Assembly: GCA_002943765.1 (NCBI GenBank)
Contig: PQWQ01000041.1
Coordinates: forward strand, 186,001 to 250,000
Reading direction: 5' to 3'
DNA from: Psoroptes ovis
Lineage: Eukaryota; Arthropoda; Arachnida; Sarcoptiformes; Psoroptidae
DNA: 64,000 nt
In this document: positions 31,801 through 46,100 of the stretch, piece after piece
How positions within the stretch are numbered: position 1 is the stretch's first letter
How the letters are laid out: every line of letters begins with the position of its first letter
Translations under genes and position numbers: made by a program
The notes under the pieces: generated by a model
What the model was told of the DNA's origin: nothing
Database searches by the model: none
The model's input: only the letters and a program-made list of their open reading frames with translations

Positions 31801-34800
31801 TTCAAGTATTCAATTTGCAAGCAATTTGCAGCCAGGGTAAATATATATAAATAATCTGGATTCGTGGTGATTTTTTCAATTTTTTTTGAAAATCTATTGA
31901 TTATGTATTCGTGAATGTATATTGATTATAAAAACCTTCAACTTTAGCTAATTTTATTTTGATTTCATTTTCAATTCATCTCACTAAAAATTTTGTCTCG
32001 ATGATTTGATTTCAATGAGAAATATTGATATAACAATAATGCATTTGAATTTTGAATCGACAAGCAAAACCACTTGACATTTTCAGACTAAAAATAAAAT
32101 AAACAAACGTCGAGCTTTTTCGTCTCATAATTGAACTTTCAAATGCAACAGGTGGTGATTTTGGTGATCAAGAAGCAGATTTTTCTGTGCGTTTATTTTC
32201 GCTTCAATTAGCTTAAATGATGATGAATTTTGATCAAAGTTGAAAAATTATCGATTGAAAACAATATTTTCCAATCATTATGGATAGTCAAAACAACAAC
32301 AAAAAAGCAATCATCAACGTCCATATTTTCCCATATTATGCATAAACAGTAGTCGAATTATCAAAGAAAGGATGGCAAAAAACAAAAACTTTGTCAAGAA
32401 ACTATTGAAATTGGGAAGATAATTAAACATACAGACAATGCCAATGAGCCAAGCATCTGATATGAAAGACACAAATTGAATAGTACCGAAATTTGCATTA
32501 TATTCTTCATCAAAAAACAAAACAACAATAATAAAACATCACATTATACAAACAATACAAGATTTCAAAGGGTGAAATATACAAAAACATCTTCGACAAA
32601 GTGAAAAATTCATATCGTAATAATAATAAACATCATCATGGAATGAAATGAGATAATGATTATTATCATTTATTATTATTTTAAGCAATAAGTTTTACCT
32701 GGAAAAAAAGCAAAACAAAACAAAAAACAATATGAAACACATGAAATATGGACAAAATGATCATAAAAATGAACAAAAAACAAATTCAAAACATTCAAAT
32801 TCAACATCATACCATTTTGCATGAAACAGAAAAATATTTAAATTTATTTCGTGTTTCATTTTGTTCATTTGCTCATTTCATTTCATTTCATCATATTTCC
32901 ATGTGATCATATTAGAGCTGTTGATAAGCAAAAAAAAGGGATTGAAATTATTTCGTTTTTTTCAAAAATTTTCCCATTTATTTCCATAAATTTTTGCATC
33001 ATTTTACTTTGAATTACTCTGAAAAGGTCATTGAAGATGTTTATTTTTATTTCATTTTGTTTATTTCTGGACATGAAAATATTTTTGTTTTGTTGATGTT
33101 CTATTATTATTTATTTATTTATTTCTCGATTATTTTTATTCATCTTGATCGAAGCGCGAAATTTGAGAAATTCAATTGTTGTCGGCACGCAATTCTTTCG
33201 TTTTTTCTTCAATTTGGCCATTTGTTGCCATTATTTTTGGCATAAAGCAACAGCAACAACAACAACAGCGATAACGACAAGGTTCATTGAAATCTTCCTT
33301 CGGGTCGTTGTTGAATTTTTTCCGATTCGAAATGAACGAATTTGTCCAATTTTATCGTTTTTTCGATTTAAATGCTTGATGTTTTCGAAAAAATATGATC
33401 AATTTCATGTGGAAACCGATTCGATACGCGCACTTTCAAATCACAAGATTACCGATAGCGATGATGATGATGATCATCATCATGATGATAAGTTACCTCA
33501 CACGAATATCGCAGACAAAAATTACATAAATAACAATAGCAAAAAACAAATGATTAAATGAAAAGATTTCCTGGATTTATGGAATTTTTCCATAATTTTT
33601 TTATTCTTTTTTTTTGTAAGCAAAGAATGGTAAACATCTAAGATAATTTAATGTCATTCGAAGGAGCATAACTAACGATAACTTCGAGCATAACACAAGA
33701 TAACAATATTCCTGTGATACCGATAATTCAGCCATTGTTTGAATTTATTTATTATTTTATCACCGAATTATTATAATATTCATTGTTTTTGATGATGATG
33801 ATCAAAAACGATTATCATCATTGTAATAATAATAATGATAATAATAAATAAAATAATGGAAAAATGTAATAAAATAAAGATAAACATGGAGACAACCGAT
33901 CAACAGCAACATCGACAACAAAAACAATCGCACAATTATGTATCACTTTGATAATGGTGCAATGATGGTGGAAAAATCTAAACATTTTCCGACATTTTTT
34001 TTAATCAAAATAATAATTTTATCGTTAAATTTATCATGTCCATAATTTAGTTATTATGATGATGATGATGATGATCATTGTTGATTATTATCGAAGCAGC
34101 CTATCATTGTTTACTTGTTTTATTTTTTCAATGTTGTTGCTGCTGAAGTTCAATTTAGATGTGGAAAATGTTTTATTTTATTTCATATTTTTGTTTATTC
34201 GTTTGTTATCATCATCATCATGATCATCACAGCCATTTTTAAATCATTGCATTTGATATTTTATCAGAAACAACAAAGGGTTATCATTTAATTTTATTTT
34301 TTATTTCATTTTTTTCATATTTTAATTCTCATGTTTCACATGTCTTTTGTTTTCAAATGTTTTTTTCTTTTTCGATTTGGATGCATATTTTAAATAATAA
34401 TAATAATGATCATGATGATCGTAAACATTTATTCGGAATTTGTTCATTTTGTTGTTCAACCAAGAGAGTTCATTGGTATTTTTTTTTTCGTTAGAGTGTA
34501 GTCTGTATAATCATAAACTTCTATTTGATTTTGTCTTTGTTTGTTTGATGTCCATGAATATCATCAAAAAATATCATAATCAAACGATAATGATATACCA
34601 TTAACAAACTGCGGAGATGGTAGAAATATTTCATGGTTTCAATGCAATATCAAATTTCAAATTATCATGATGATGATGATGATCAAGTGAATCAGTCAAT
34701 CAGTGTTTGACGGATAATCACTTGCGGAAAATGGTTGTGATTGACTCATCATCATCATCATCATCATTATCATCAAAATTGACAGGTTGCAATCAATCAA

Positions 34801-37800
34801 GGAAACAATCAATTGAAAATTCCATTGAATTTTTCATTTTAAGCTTATGATGTCCCTTTGGATTACCTGTACTGTATCACGAAAAATATATGGAATTTTC
34901 ATGAAATATAGTAATTTTTTCAATTAACAATCAAAAATGTCATTTACAAAAGATGTTGATTCAAAAAGAATTTGTCGTTCAATTCAATTCAATCATTTTC
35001 CATTGATTCATTCATTCGATGAAAACATTTTCATTCAATTTGTTCTTTTGTTATCTTAAAAGATAATGATAATAATAATAAAATGATGAATGTTTTCATT
35101 TGAAATATGTTTTATATATGTTTTCCTTTATCATTTCGCGGTAATCATTGATGATGATGACGATGATGAATAATGATGGATAAGGTTTCTTTCCATTCAT
35201 TCATTTATACCAACTGAATATTATTGTTATTATTATTCATTGTTCATTGAATTGAATGATTATTTTGCGTGATCAAACTTATTCCTTATTCCCTAAAAAT
35301 CGACGAAATTCTTGCCATTTTTTTTTGTTTTGTTTTGTTAGTACAATTCGTTGAAAATTCCGACAATTGTCATCAAATTTTGATTTGTTTTTTTGTGATT
35401 GAAATCGATTTGTTTTCTTTATTTTTGAATTCTAGCATTTTTCCAAGGTTTCATTTGTTTGTTGTCATCCACAAAGATGACTGGACATCTTGTAAACAAG
35501 TTGGAAATGAAAAAAATAATCAAAAGATCAGGATAACGAAAGAAACGGAGGATCGTCCATTTCTTCTTAATTTCAACAAAAAGTTAAGATTTTCAGCAAT
35601 TTTCAACGTCGAATCGATTCTTCAAATGAATGATTTATATGCATTGATATACGAAAACACTTGGGAATCGGGAATTGAATCATACATTTCTGGTCATTCA
35701 CTGTTGAATTACAATTAACAATCGTAAATACACCAATAGCAAACAACAATGCAACGACAATGGAAAAAAGAGAAATAATAGGAAAATAATGATAGGTTTG
35801 AGCGTAAACACACAGATATGTGTGTTTGGTGGTCGGTTGGTCATCATCTTTTATGGTGTTTGTTTGTACGCGTTGTTTTTTAGATGATGATGATAATGAT
35901 GATTATCCACCAAAAAAAGAAAAAAGGAATAAATATCAAAAGTTCAATTTCTCAACATTGGGTAGAATTATTAGAAAAATATTTCGATGATAATAATGAT
36001 GATGATGATGGTAGCGGCAATTATATTCGGCCATCATAAGAAATCATACAAAAAAACCTTAATTTTGTTGATGATCATTGCTGAAATATTATCAATCGAT
36101 TTCCAGAAAAAATGAACATTTCCAAATGTATCTTAATGTATCGAAGAAAATGTAGAAATGAAGAAATAAAGTTCAAAGTTTCATTTGAAAAATGTCTGTT
36201 TTATTTCATTTCTTTAACAGGTATTAGACACATTAAACATACAGATGTATGTAGGTATAAATGAGGAATCGATTATAAATAAATATATTATTATTATTAC
36301 CATTATTATTTGAACAACAACAACAAAAACAACGAGAAGAAGATGAAGAACATCGAACTTCAAATAAACATGAATAATGATGAATGCATTAAATGAATCT
36401 CATATTACAACAATTGTAACATCAACAAACAAACAACAACAAATTGAAAAAAATGGATGAAAACATTAAATAAAATACAGAAATACACGAATTCAAATCG
36501 TAAATGAAGGCAAAAGATAGAAAATAAATAAATGAAAAAAATTTCCAAATGATCATCAAATCATATCATTATCAATACGATGATAATGATGAAAGTAATC
36601 ATCATTATTATTATTGTTATCATTATTATTGAATGCAGTTAAAGATGAATTAATAAAATGGAATGGAAAATTATTTCTTATTCTGCGGCCAAAAGTCGGC
36701 CTTTGTCCATGGCCATCGTCATCATGATGATCAGTACTTATGTACTTCACATGGGTACATGGCCGACCAAGGGAAAGAACATGTACATTTTGATCTAATC
36801 ATTATCGTTCGGCGACAATGTTATTGATTGAAATAATAATGGAAAAAAAATAATTTCAAAAAAAATGTCGCAAAGATAATTTCAGATGCAAGTTCCGTTC
36901 TTATTCCATTAAAATTATGATTCTAAATGAATTTGTCTTTGAAAATTAATTTTAATTTGATTTTTTGTTTTCAAAAAGAGAAAAAATAATGGATTATCTT
37001 GTTTTTTGAATTTTTGTTTTTTTTTTCGTCCATAAAATCTTTTTTAAAAATAAAAAACAGAAGCTTTCAAGTCTTTATTATTATTATTATTGCCATTATC
37101 ATTATCATCATTTTACCTTATGATTTTTTTTTAATTTTTATAATCGTGATTAATTTAATGATCAGGATCTTAAGATAAGATTTGATCTAATTAATTACAT
37201 ACAAATACATTCAGACACATTTATTGATGCGAAGAAATTTTTTGATTTTATTTTTACCAAGAAATGATTTCCCATTTGACATTAGGCATCCATCGCAAGC
37301 CATCAAAAATTTTCATATTCATCGATATTCGAGTTTATTCATTTTTTTTCTCCGAAATTCATTGATCTAATTCGATTTTAATTTTTGAATTTTATTGATG
37401 ATGATTACATGAAATATAGAACACGAATTTATGTTATGTGCATCAATATCTGCATAACCATTAAATGATTAGTATGATGATTGATAAGACAATGAGAAAT
37501 GAAAAAGAAAAAGAAATTTTTTTTTTTTTGATTTTTTCTCCTGAGTTTAATTTCTATGATCAATCAAATTATACATCAGCTTTTTATCTTTATCGCAGCA
37601 TGATTTTTGTTTTATTTTTGTTTATTTGTTTGTCTGGAAGATAATTCGTATAATTTTATTTACTTTTACTGTGATGAATTTACTTTTTATTTTTAGTTCA
37701 ATTTTCAACCACAAATCATATAAAATACTGATAAATAAATAAATAAGATCTCAAAACAGAATTGAATCGAGAAAAAAATTAGGAAAATTCATTCAGATTC

Positions 37801-40800
37801 GATGGTAATACTGATGATGATGATCTATGCACATCTATTAACTCTGACCATCAATTGATGATTACATAACTTGTTGATTGTTTTAAACTTCATCATTTTA
37901 TTATTTTGTGTTTAATCACTTTCACTGTGTAAAATTTATGTAATTTTCATTTCTGACTTGATTTGCTTGATTTATGAATGAAGAATTTTTGAAGGAGAAA
38001 AAAATGAAGTAAAACAGGAAACAAATATCAATTTGAATTCTTCTTCGAAGACAATTCCCTTGCACATATTTTTTCTTGGTTCTTCGATTATTTACATTCG
38101 AAAAACACAAACCTCTGCCGAACAACAATCGAAAATTATTGATCATTGATGGTGGTCTAACATCATCATCATTGTTGATGTTGATGATGAAAAATTTTTT
38201 TTTTCTTTCTACTCCAATCTATCCATATCATGATTATGATGATAATGGAAAAAAATCATGATCAACACAAGGTTTATTGTATCTTATGGTTGTTTGTTCT
38301 GGTTGTTGAAAGCTCATATCCATTATTGTTATGATGTTTATAATGATGATTGGCCATTATGATTACATGAAAATGTTTTTTTTTTCATACTAAAAATGTA
38401 TGAAATTATTCTCTAGATTAGTTATGGAAATATTCATAAAAAATGATAACAAATTTTCATATTGTTTTTTCGGGTCCATCACACATTCAAATCATTTGGA
38501 TTTTGGTCACAAAATTATTTGATTATTCAAATAATCAATGGTAAATGATGATGATGATGATGATGATAATCATGGCTAGACATGAGAATACATGAGAAAC
38601 ATCGTCGATATATTTCAATGGACAAATATGCAAGAATGAAATTGCATTAAAAACTAAATCAAATTGGTCGAGAAATAAAATTAAAAACAATTGTATTTAA
38701 TGATAATAAACGATATGAATGAATATGAATGATATGGAAGTAAACAACAACAACAACAACCAAAACTTTGACCTTTCACACGATCAAAATTTGATGATTA
38801 TGATGATGATATGTTCAAAGGATCATTTCATCATCATCATCATCATCATGGTAAAGAATAATGATTATTGTGTCTTTGTTTCCACGTTGTCCGAAAGGTG
38901 AGAAACATTTTCAATCAAAACTGAATTAAATCTTTGGCATCGAAACTGATGTAATGATTCTTTAAATTATGAATAAACAAACGAAAAAAGCAAAAATCAC
39001 ATGAGAATTTTTCTTAAATAAATTTCACAGCAATTATAAATGCGAAATTTTAGTTGTGTTTTTTTAAAAATTATAAAATTTTTATTTCAATTTTCAAAAT
39101 AATCAATTGATAAAATATTAGTTTATTCATATGTTTGTAATTAATCTGATTTTATTGATTTTTTTTCTAATCAATCCTTGTATGTTTTGCTTGATTTTCA
39201 ATTAATTTAGTCGGCTTTCGGATTGCAAATTGCATTCTTGTGAATCAATTATGATAAAATCAATTATTTGTTTTGACTATATCAAATCAAGTAAAACCAG
39301 ATTAAATAAAACTAAATTAAATTTAATTTAATCAAATTTAATTTAATAATCATTTCTTATGCCAAGAGTCGATTAACAATTAAAAGCTTTTTGTTGTTCA
39401 ATTTTAAAAATGAAAAAAACCAAAAAAAAAAGATTAAAATTATCAAGATTTAAGAATTTTGATGGAGTGCATATTTGTATTTAAAAGAAAAAGCATTTAA
39501 ACATTCAAACATTTAAAAGCAAATTCAAATTTAATTAAAGTAAAGAACGGGCAAAATTTGCAAAATTCCAATTTTGTAAATTGATTGAAATCTTCGTTTT
39601 CGTCCTTTTTTGAATTTCGTCGTTATCAATCGTATTTCTTTGTGTCTGTGAATTTAGTTACTGCATTTTGAATGATTAAAGCAAAAATCAAGAAAATATT
39701 CCTTTGGCTGTTTATGCACTTGTTTATTCTTTTGAAATTTGTTTTAAAACAAATTTTATCGGTCAAAAAAAGTGAAGGTTTTGCTTCACCTTGCTACCTT
39801 GCCATTGATTTTGGCTATGTTTTGATTGTTTTTAGTCGATTTTTTTTTTGAAATTTTTTCAAAGATTTTTTATGTTTCGTTCTTTGTTTTTGTCCAGTAT
39901 TATTATCTCACCATGGTGTGTGCATGTGTGCAAGTGCGTGTGTTTGCATATGAGTGATTGTATGTGAGAGTGCAATAGGGCTACGGTCCATTAGACATTG
40001 ACAAGAATTTTTTACCTAGTAATTTACAAAAATACATGGAATAAGTTATAAAATTTATTCCAAGTATTTGAGAAAATCATAATAATCGTAATAATAAGAA
40101 TAATAATTTAGTTCAAAATCAAAATGTAATATTCAAAATGATCAAACGACCTTGTTATTTTCGTAATGATATTTTGAACCAGCCAAAAAATGAAGCAGAA
40201 CTGGTGGTTTTTTTCATTTTCAGATAGTTGATTTGCTGCTTGTTTGATCATTATTACCATTATTATTATTATAATCATTTGAACATGATCAAAACTAACA
40301 ATTTTTTTTTATTCAAGTTGTTGCTGGTCATTGATTATTTAACCATTTTTCATCAACATTGAAAGTGATTAGTGGTCATTTTTCTTAATGTTAAAATGCT
40401 TTGAGAAAATTTTTTTCTGCCCAAACCTTTGAATCGATTCATTTATCAGTCCATTTAGTCTTTGACATAATCGCAAATGTCCGGAAACGCTTAATGTTGT
40501 GAATCGATCAATATATTGGCCAATCGAACATGTCAAATTGTTTACGAATGATTGCATGTTCCATTAAACATCTTAAATTACCATTTTTTGAAAATTTTTT
40601 GATTTTTTTTTGTACTAAAATCTGATAAGATTTTAAAAACAAAATTGTCAACACGACCCGATTAATGTGTTTATTCATTTCAAATGATTTGAATTGTTGT
40701 AAAAATGTTTTTTAAAAATCATTTTAAAGTATGAAAATGAAGCACATTTGTATTTTGGGTTGAAAAACAAATTTTTTGATTTTCTTCAGTTTTCAAATAC

Positions 40801-43133
40801 AAAAAAATATTGTAACCCAAATAAAGATTTTCAATGAATCGATAATGAAAAATTTTTTTTTCATTGATTTGATTCCATTTATTTTTTTCAGTTCTCTTCG
40901 TTTTTCGATCACTATCGATTGAAGATCACTATGAATCACTGAATGAATGAATGAATCGAAGATATGATTGAATGAATGAATTGAAAACAATTTTTTTCTG
41001 CTTCTTTCCATTCTTTGAATACAATGATTGCTTTAAGAACTTTGGATTTCTATGGTGCCAGACAATTGACTATTTATTTTTTTGAAAATCACTAAAAGCC
41101 TGATACAATAAGAAAATGTTCAATGTTTTCTTTAAAAATGCATTAAAATGGCATATTTTTTCTGCTGTGTGTACTCGGTTGTGTTCTAGGGGGTAGATTA
41201 TATCTTGTAATTTTTTCTTTTTGCTTTATTTTTTGACTACTTTAGATAATAATAGCATTGAAGTAAGAAACGAAATAAACGAAAATAAGCAAGTACCTAT
41301 GAAATTTTTTTCAATTTCATTCGAAAAAAGTAAAAAAAAAATTTGTTTTAGACCGACGACGACGACCGTCGACGATGATGACGATCAAGACCAAGACAGT
41401 AATAATAATTATGATAACAACAACAGTGACCAATCGCGAACACCACCATTACCATTACCATCAAATAACCAACGAGAGACCCTGAGATTTGATTTGATTT
41501 TGAATGTGATTTGTGTGAAAACTATATGAACAACAACAACAAGCAATTAGTGTTTAAAATTTTTCATTCAAAATTGAAGAAAGAGAAATCATTTTTACTT
41601 TATTCTTCATTGATATATATTGGAATTGTTGTTGCTTGTTGCTGTTCAATGTAAGGTTAATGGCTAACCATCAGGCACTAAAATACCAGAAATGATTCGT
41701 TGAAAAATTTCTCTTTTCTCCATTTTATTTGATCAATGGCAGCATTATAGAAATTGAAAATTGCAAAAATCACAAATACTTAAAAATGCAATGAAAAAAT
41801 TTCATGAAATTTATTCATTTTCACAATTTTTTTTTCATCGTTTTTAAGGTTTTCAATATCAACAACGCTGCGCAATATGCCATAACTGTTCGTAGCTGCA
41901 AAAAGCGTAGATTATGACCATAAAATACCATAAGCGAAACGATGATAATGATGGTATTGATCATCCTGATCATATGGTGGAGAGCAATGAAATTGCTGTG
42001 TTACAAAGATTTCTTCAAGATGAAGAAGATGTTGTCTTTGATAATAATAGTCTTAAGATAAAAATTGATGAGAGAAAGACTAAGCGAGAGAGAAATGACC
42101 AACAACCAGAGAGAGAGGGTATATTAGGGTATACATTATGGCCAAGGGTATACATTTTTGTAAAATTGGTGGTATTATATTAATACACATAGACACACAC
42201 ACACGTATACAAACATTATTATTATCATCATCATCATAGTCGTCGTCGACGTTAATATCGTCGTTATTATTATTATTATCTGATCAACATCATCATCAAC
42301 AACATCACCATCGAATGGAATGTGGAATGTTTGTTTTTGTTTATTTATTTAGATTTATTTATATGTCTTGTAGTGGCATCAATGATTAGCATTTTTGTTT
42401 TATTTGAATTCAATTCAAACAAATACGAAACGAATTTCAATGATATTCGTTTTTTTTCGTTTATTTCAATGGTCCACACCAAGCCAAGCGCTCATATTAT
42501 GGCTGTAGGCACTTTATTTTACTTCGACAATTTTCATTGATTTTTTGGTTGGTCAAACATATTTTTTGAAAGAAAACAGAAACCCCAAATGCATGCACAC
42601 ACATATGCACCATGGACTTGAATTTCAAGTCTTGCTTGTTTTTTTATTTTGAATTTTTTTCAAATTTTTTCTCCAAGCAATGAATTAAACACAACCACCA
42701 CCACCACCACTGAATCACCACACCACGAACAACAACAACAAAACACAAAATACAACATGTTAAATTGTAATATGTCTACCTTAGATCAACTAAGCTGAGG
42801 AATGATAATAACAGAATGTATTTTTTTTCCTTTTTTCCATGAATGTTTAAAGTTTACGAATGGCGAAAATTCATTTCATTTGAATCTCAATCATTCAACA
42901 GGTTCATTCGTTCATTCATTTCGATTATTCACCATTTGGTTGTGGCGGTCTTTGAAGATTAGTTTTGTTGTTTTTAAATGAAGAAATTCTTATAATTTTT
43001 CATATTTTTTTCATTCATTTAAAATTCTACATAAAAAATGCCGTGTTCGTGTGCTTGTGTGTTTGATTTTAAAATTTAATTTTAAAATCAAAAGGAGAAA
43101 AAAGAAAAATAAATTTAAAAAGCATTAATCATC
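28843..43133. other. 14-kb gene-poor region upstream of the giant cadherin gene
   Basis: No ORF here resembles a known protein. ORFs of up to about 150 codons (for example 33145-33561, 35269-35718, 41221-41529, 41914-42183) are low-complexity or compositionally random. The DNA is rich in (ATG/CAT)n, (ATT/AAT)n and (CAA)n microsatellites, T-runs and short palindromes. Its position directly 5' of a large developmental gene, in a window where other intergenic gaps are mostly under 1.5 kb, suggests promoter, non-coding first exons and enhancers. That is inference; a few locally GC-rich or structured spots are listed as findings. Confidence 0.5.
39735..39756. repeat. 22-bp perfect AT-rich palindrome
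   Basis: AAATTTGTTTT followed directly by its reverse complement. It lies in the gene-poor region; no function is known. Confidence 0.5.
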
Positions 43134-46100
43134 ATGAAATCTAATAATATTGAAATTAAAAATAATAATAATGATTATGATGATGATGGTCATTTGATCA
43201 TTGATCAAAATCATATTCATATTCAATTATCATCAAATATGTTTGATTGTGTTCATAATTATTTGTCTAATGATGATTATGATGATCAATGTAAATATAA
43301 AATGAAACAAGTCAAGATTATTAATCAAAATAAAATGAATAAATCAACAACAACAACAACTTTGACAAATCAAATAAAAATGTTCAAATATTTATTTACA
43401 TTATCGATTATATTGACAACAATAATAATACCTAAATGTTCAACATTTGATTATCATCATAAATTATTGTCATCATCATCGTCATCGTCAACAACATCAA
43501 AATTAAAATCAAATAATAATCATAACAATGATAATAATGAAAATAAATCTGGTCAATTAGAATTAATATTTTCAATTAGTGAAAATGTACCAATCGGTTC
43601 ATTTATTGGTACAATTAAATCTTCAAATAATAATCACAATAACGATAATGAATTAATTGAACCACCATTTTTAATTGTACCAATACAAGATGGTGATTCA
43701 TTAAAGTCATCATCACCATCATCATCATTGTCATCGCCATTTTCGTTGAAAAATTCATCAACACTATGTTCAGTTGATAATGATTTGAATATTGATCAAT
43801 CAACTGGTGAAATACGTACAGCAATCGAATTAGATCATGAAAAATGTTCATATTATTTATTTATTGCCATTTCATTAACCGGTATTAATGTAAATATTAG
43901 AATTGTAAGTATTGAAATATGTATAAATTTCACGATTTTAATACTGATAAAATATCCATAATTCCTTATATTTATCAATCATTATCGATTGACAAATTGT
44001 CAAAGAAAATATTTATCAATAATTATTGGTTTTTTCTCAAATCATTCTTTCAATTATTGAAAAATATAACACAAGTAATCTTACAATAGATTTTTGTTCT
44101 GATTTATTTTGACATTTTAAGGTTACATTGAATACATTGACATTTGAAGTAGAAAGACAAGACAAAAAAATGTGTATTTATTTATGTTTATATTTACATT
44201 TTGTCTTGTCTTTTTTTCTTTCATTAATAATTTATCTTTTATATTTTGACATATAAATAAAAATAAAACACATACACATGCACACAAACCACAACAACAG
44301 CAGCAAACAGATAAGACAAATGATATGAAAAAGTATTTTTTTTAGCTGAATTTTCGAATTGGGAAATACTGAAAAATACATTTTTTTTCCTCCTTCAAAT
44401 CATCGAAAAAACTGAAAATTCTTTTGACATTTGAATTCAGTAGAAAAAGGATAGAATTTTTCAAATCATTATTATCATTATGGTTGAATATTGATTGAAC
44501 AAAATAGAATTTGAATTGATTGTGTCTATCTATACACAGTTATTTGATTATTTTTCATGATTATTTTACTCAAATTTAATCAAATTCGAAAATATTAAAT
44601 TTGATATTAATTTGATTGATTGATGTGCGTGGTTTGAACATTCATTCCAACAGTTGATTCATTCATTCAATTTTTTGTTTCTTATCGTCGTCAAAAATAG
44701 TAATATTGACGATCAAAAAAGAACTTATTCAGGTCATTTTTGATAGATCAGATCTGTTGTTGATTATTGTCCAAATTTATCAAATTTCTTTTTTTCAATT
44801 TATCGATAATGAGTTGTAGATAAACAGAAAAAACAGACTAATGTCATTCGATTTCAAATCACAATTGAAATCAGATTGTTTGACGATTGTTTAATTGAAA
44901 TTGAATTGAATTGATGAATTATTGGCGAGAATTGCTGCTGCGAATGAGAAACAAATGATTGTCTTTCAATCATCAAATGAATAATTCAATATATATTGAA
45001 TATCACAAATGATATTATAAAAATTGTAATCATTTGTTAATGTGTAATTGAATTAAATAAATTTTTAAATTGTTAATTTTGATATTGATTAAATCTGAAT
45101 GTTTTTTATTTTCAATCTAAATGCTTAGATCTATGAAAATAATCATTGTTTATTCATTATTTTCACTATAATTCCTAATATATAAAATTTACATTACATT
45201 TTATATTTATTTGATAAAATTGATTTGATTATATTTTATTTTATTCTTGATTTATCTATGATTTTCAAATTTTATTAAATTGTATTTTTATTTGTCTGTG
45301 ATTGGCTTCTGTGTGTGTGTTTGTGTGTATGAGTGTGCGAGTGTGTCATTGATGATGTTGTGTTTCTTTTAGTGGTTGTTGTTGTATATATCAATAATAT
45401 AATCAACGACCACATACTGTTTTAACTTATTATCTCATTGTATAAATAATATTATATTTAATGTTTTCCATTCATTCATTTCCCAATTCAATTCAATTCT
45501 ATCGGGATTTTTTTTGATTTTTTCAATGTTCTTTTCCCCTATTTCGATCATCATCATCATCATCATCATAATCATTATAATTCGATGATGATGATGATGA
45601 TGATGATATATGTGTTGAATTAAGCCCAGTTGTTGCTGTTGTTGTTATTATTATTATTACTTGTCAATATTTTATGGCTACTGTATTTGTTGGACGAAAT
45701 TTTTTTTTTTTTTTTTTTTTGAATTTTTCATAGAAATCAAATTTAAATTCAATATTATTGATTGATTATCGTTTTTTAAAATTTTATTCCACACAGAACA
45801 TTGAAGATGTAAATGATAATGCACCTAAATTTCCATTACGTGAAATTGAATTAGAATTTCCAGAAAATAGTAAACCAAAAGATGTTAAACGTACACTGCC
45901 ACCAGCAATTGATTTAGATCGTGGTAAGCATTTAATAAAAGCTTCTTTTTCTAAATTTTTCTCAAAATTCTTTGAATATTTTCTGATCAAAATTTATTTT
46001 ATTATTTTTTCGACTAGCAATTTATGGCACACAATCTTATCGTATTATATCTGGAAATATTGCTAATGCATTTCGTTTAATCAGTCATCGTGAAAAGGAT

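Noticed and set aside
33145..33561. 138-codon + strand ORF in the gene desert
   Set aside because: It starts in Phe-rich T-run translation and ends in Asp/His runs from ATG repeats. No domain, no splice context, no resemblance to a family.
35269..35718. 149-codon + strand ORF
   Set aside because: The longest ORF of the desert, but its composition is that of translated AT-rich noise and no motif is recognisable. It could still be a non-coding exon.
39771..39792. Short hairpin GTGAAG…CTTCAC near 39,775
   Set aside because: Only a six-pair stem, which is expected by chance at this length.
41221..41529. 102-codon ORF with Asp/Asn/Pro runs
   Set aside because: Low complexity driven by GAC/AAC/CCA repeats; no family features.
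41914..42183. 89-codon ORF with an acidic/basic middle (ERKTKRERNDQQPERE)
   Set aside because: It looks more protein-like than its neighbours, and a GTATAC follows that could serve as a donor, but there is no homology or acceptor to tie it to the cadherin. Possibly part of a leader exon.
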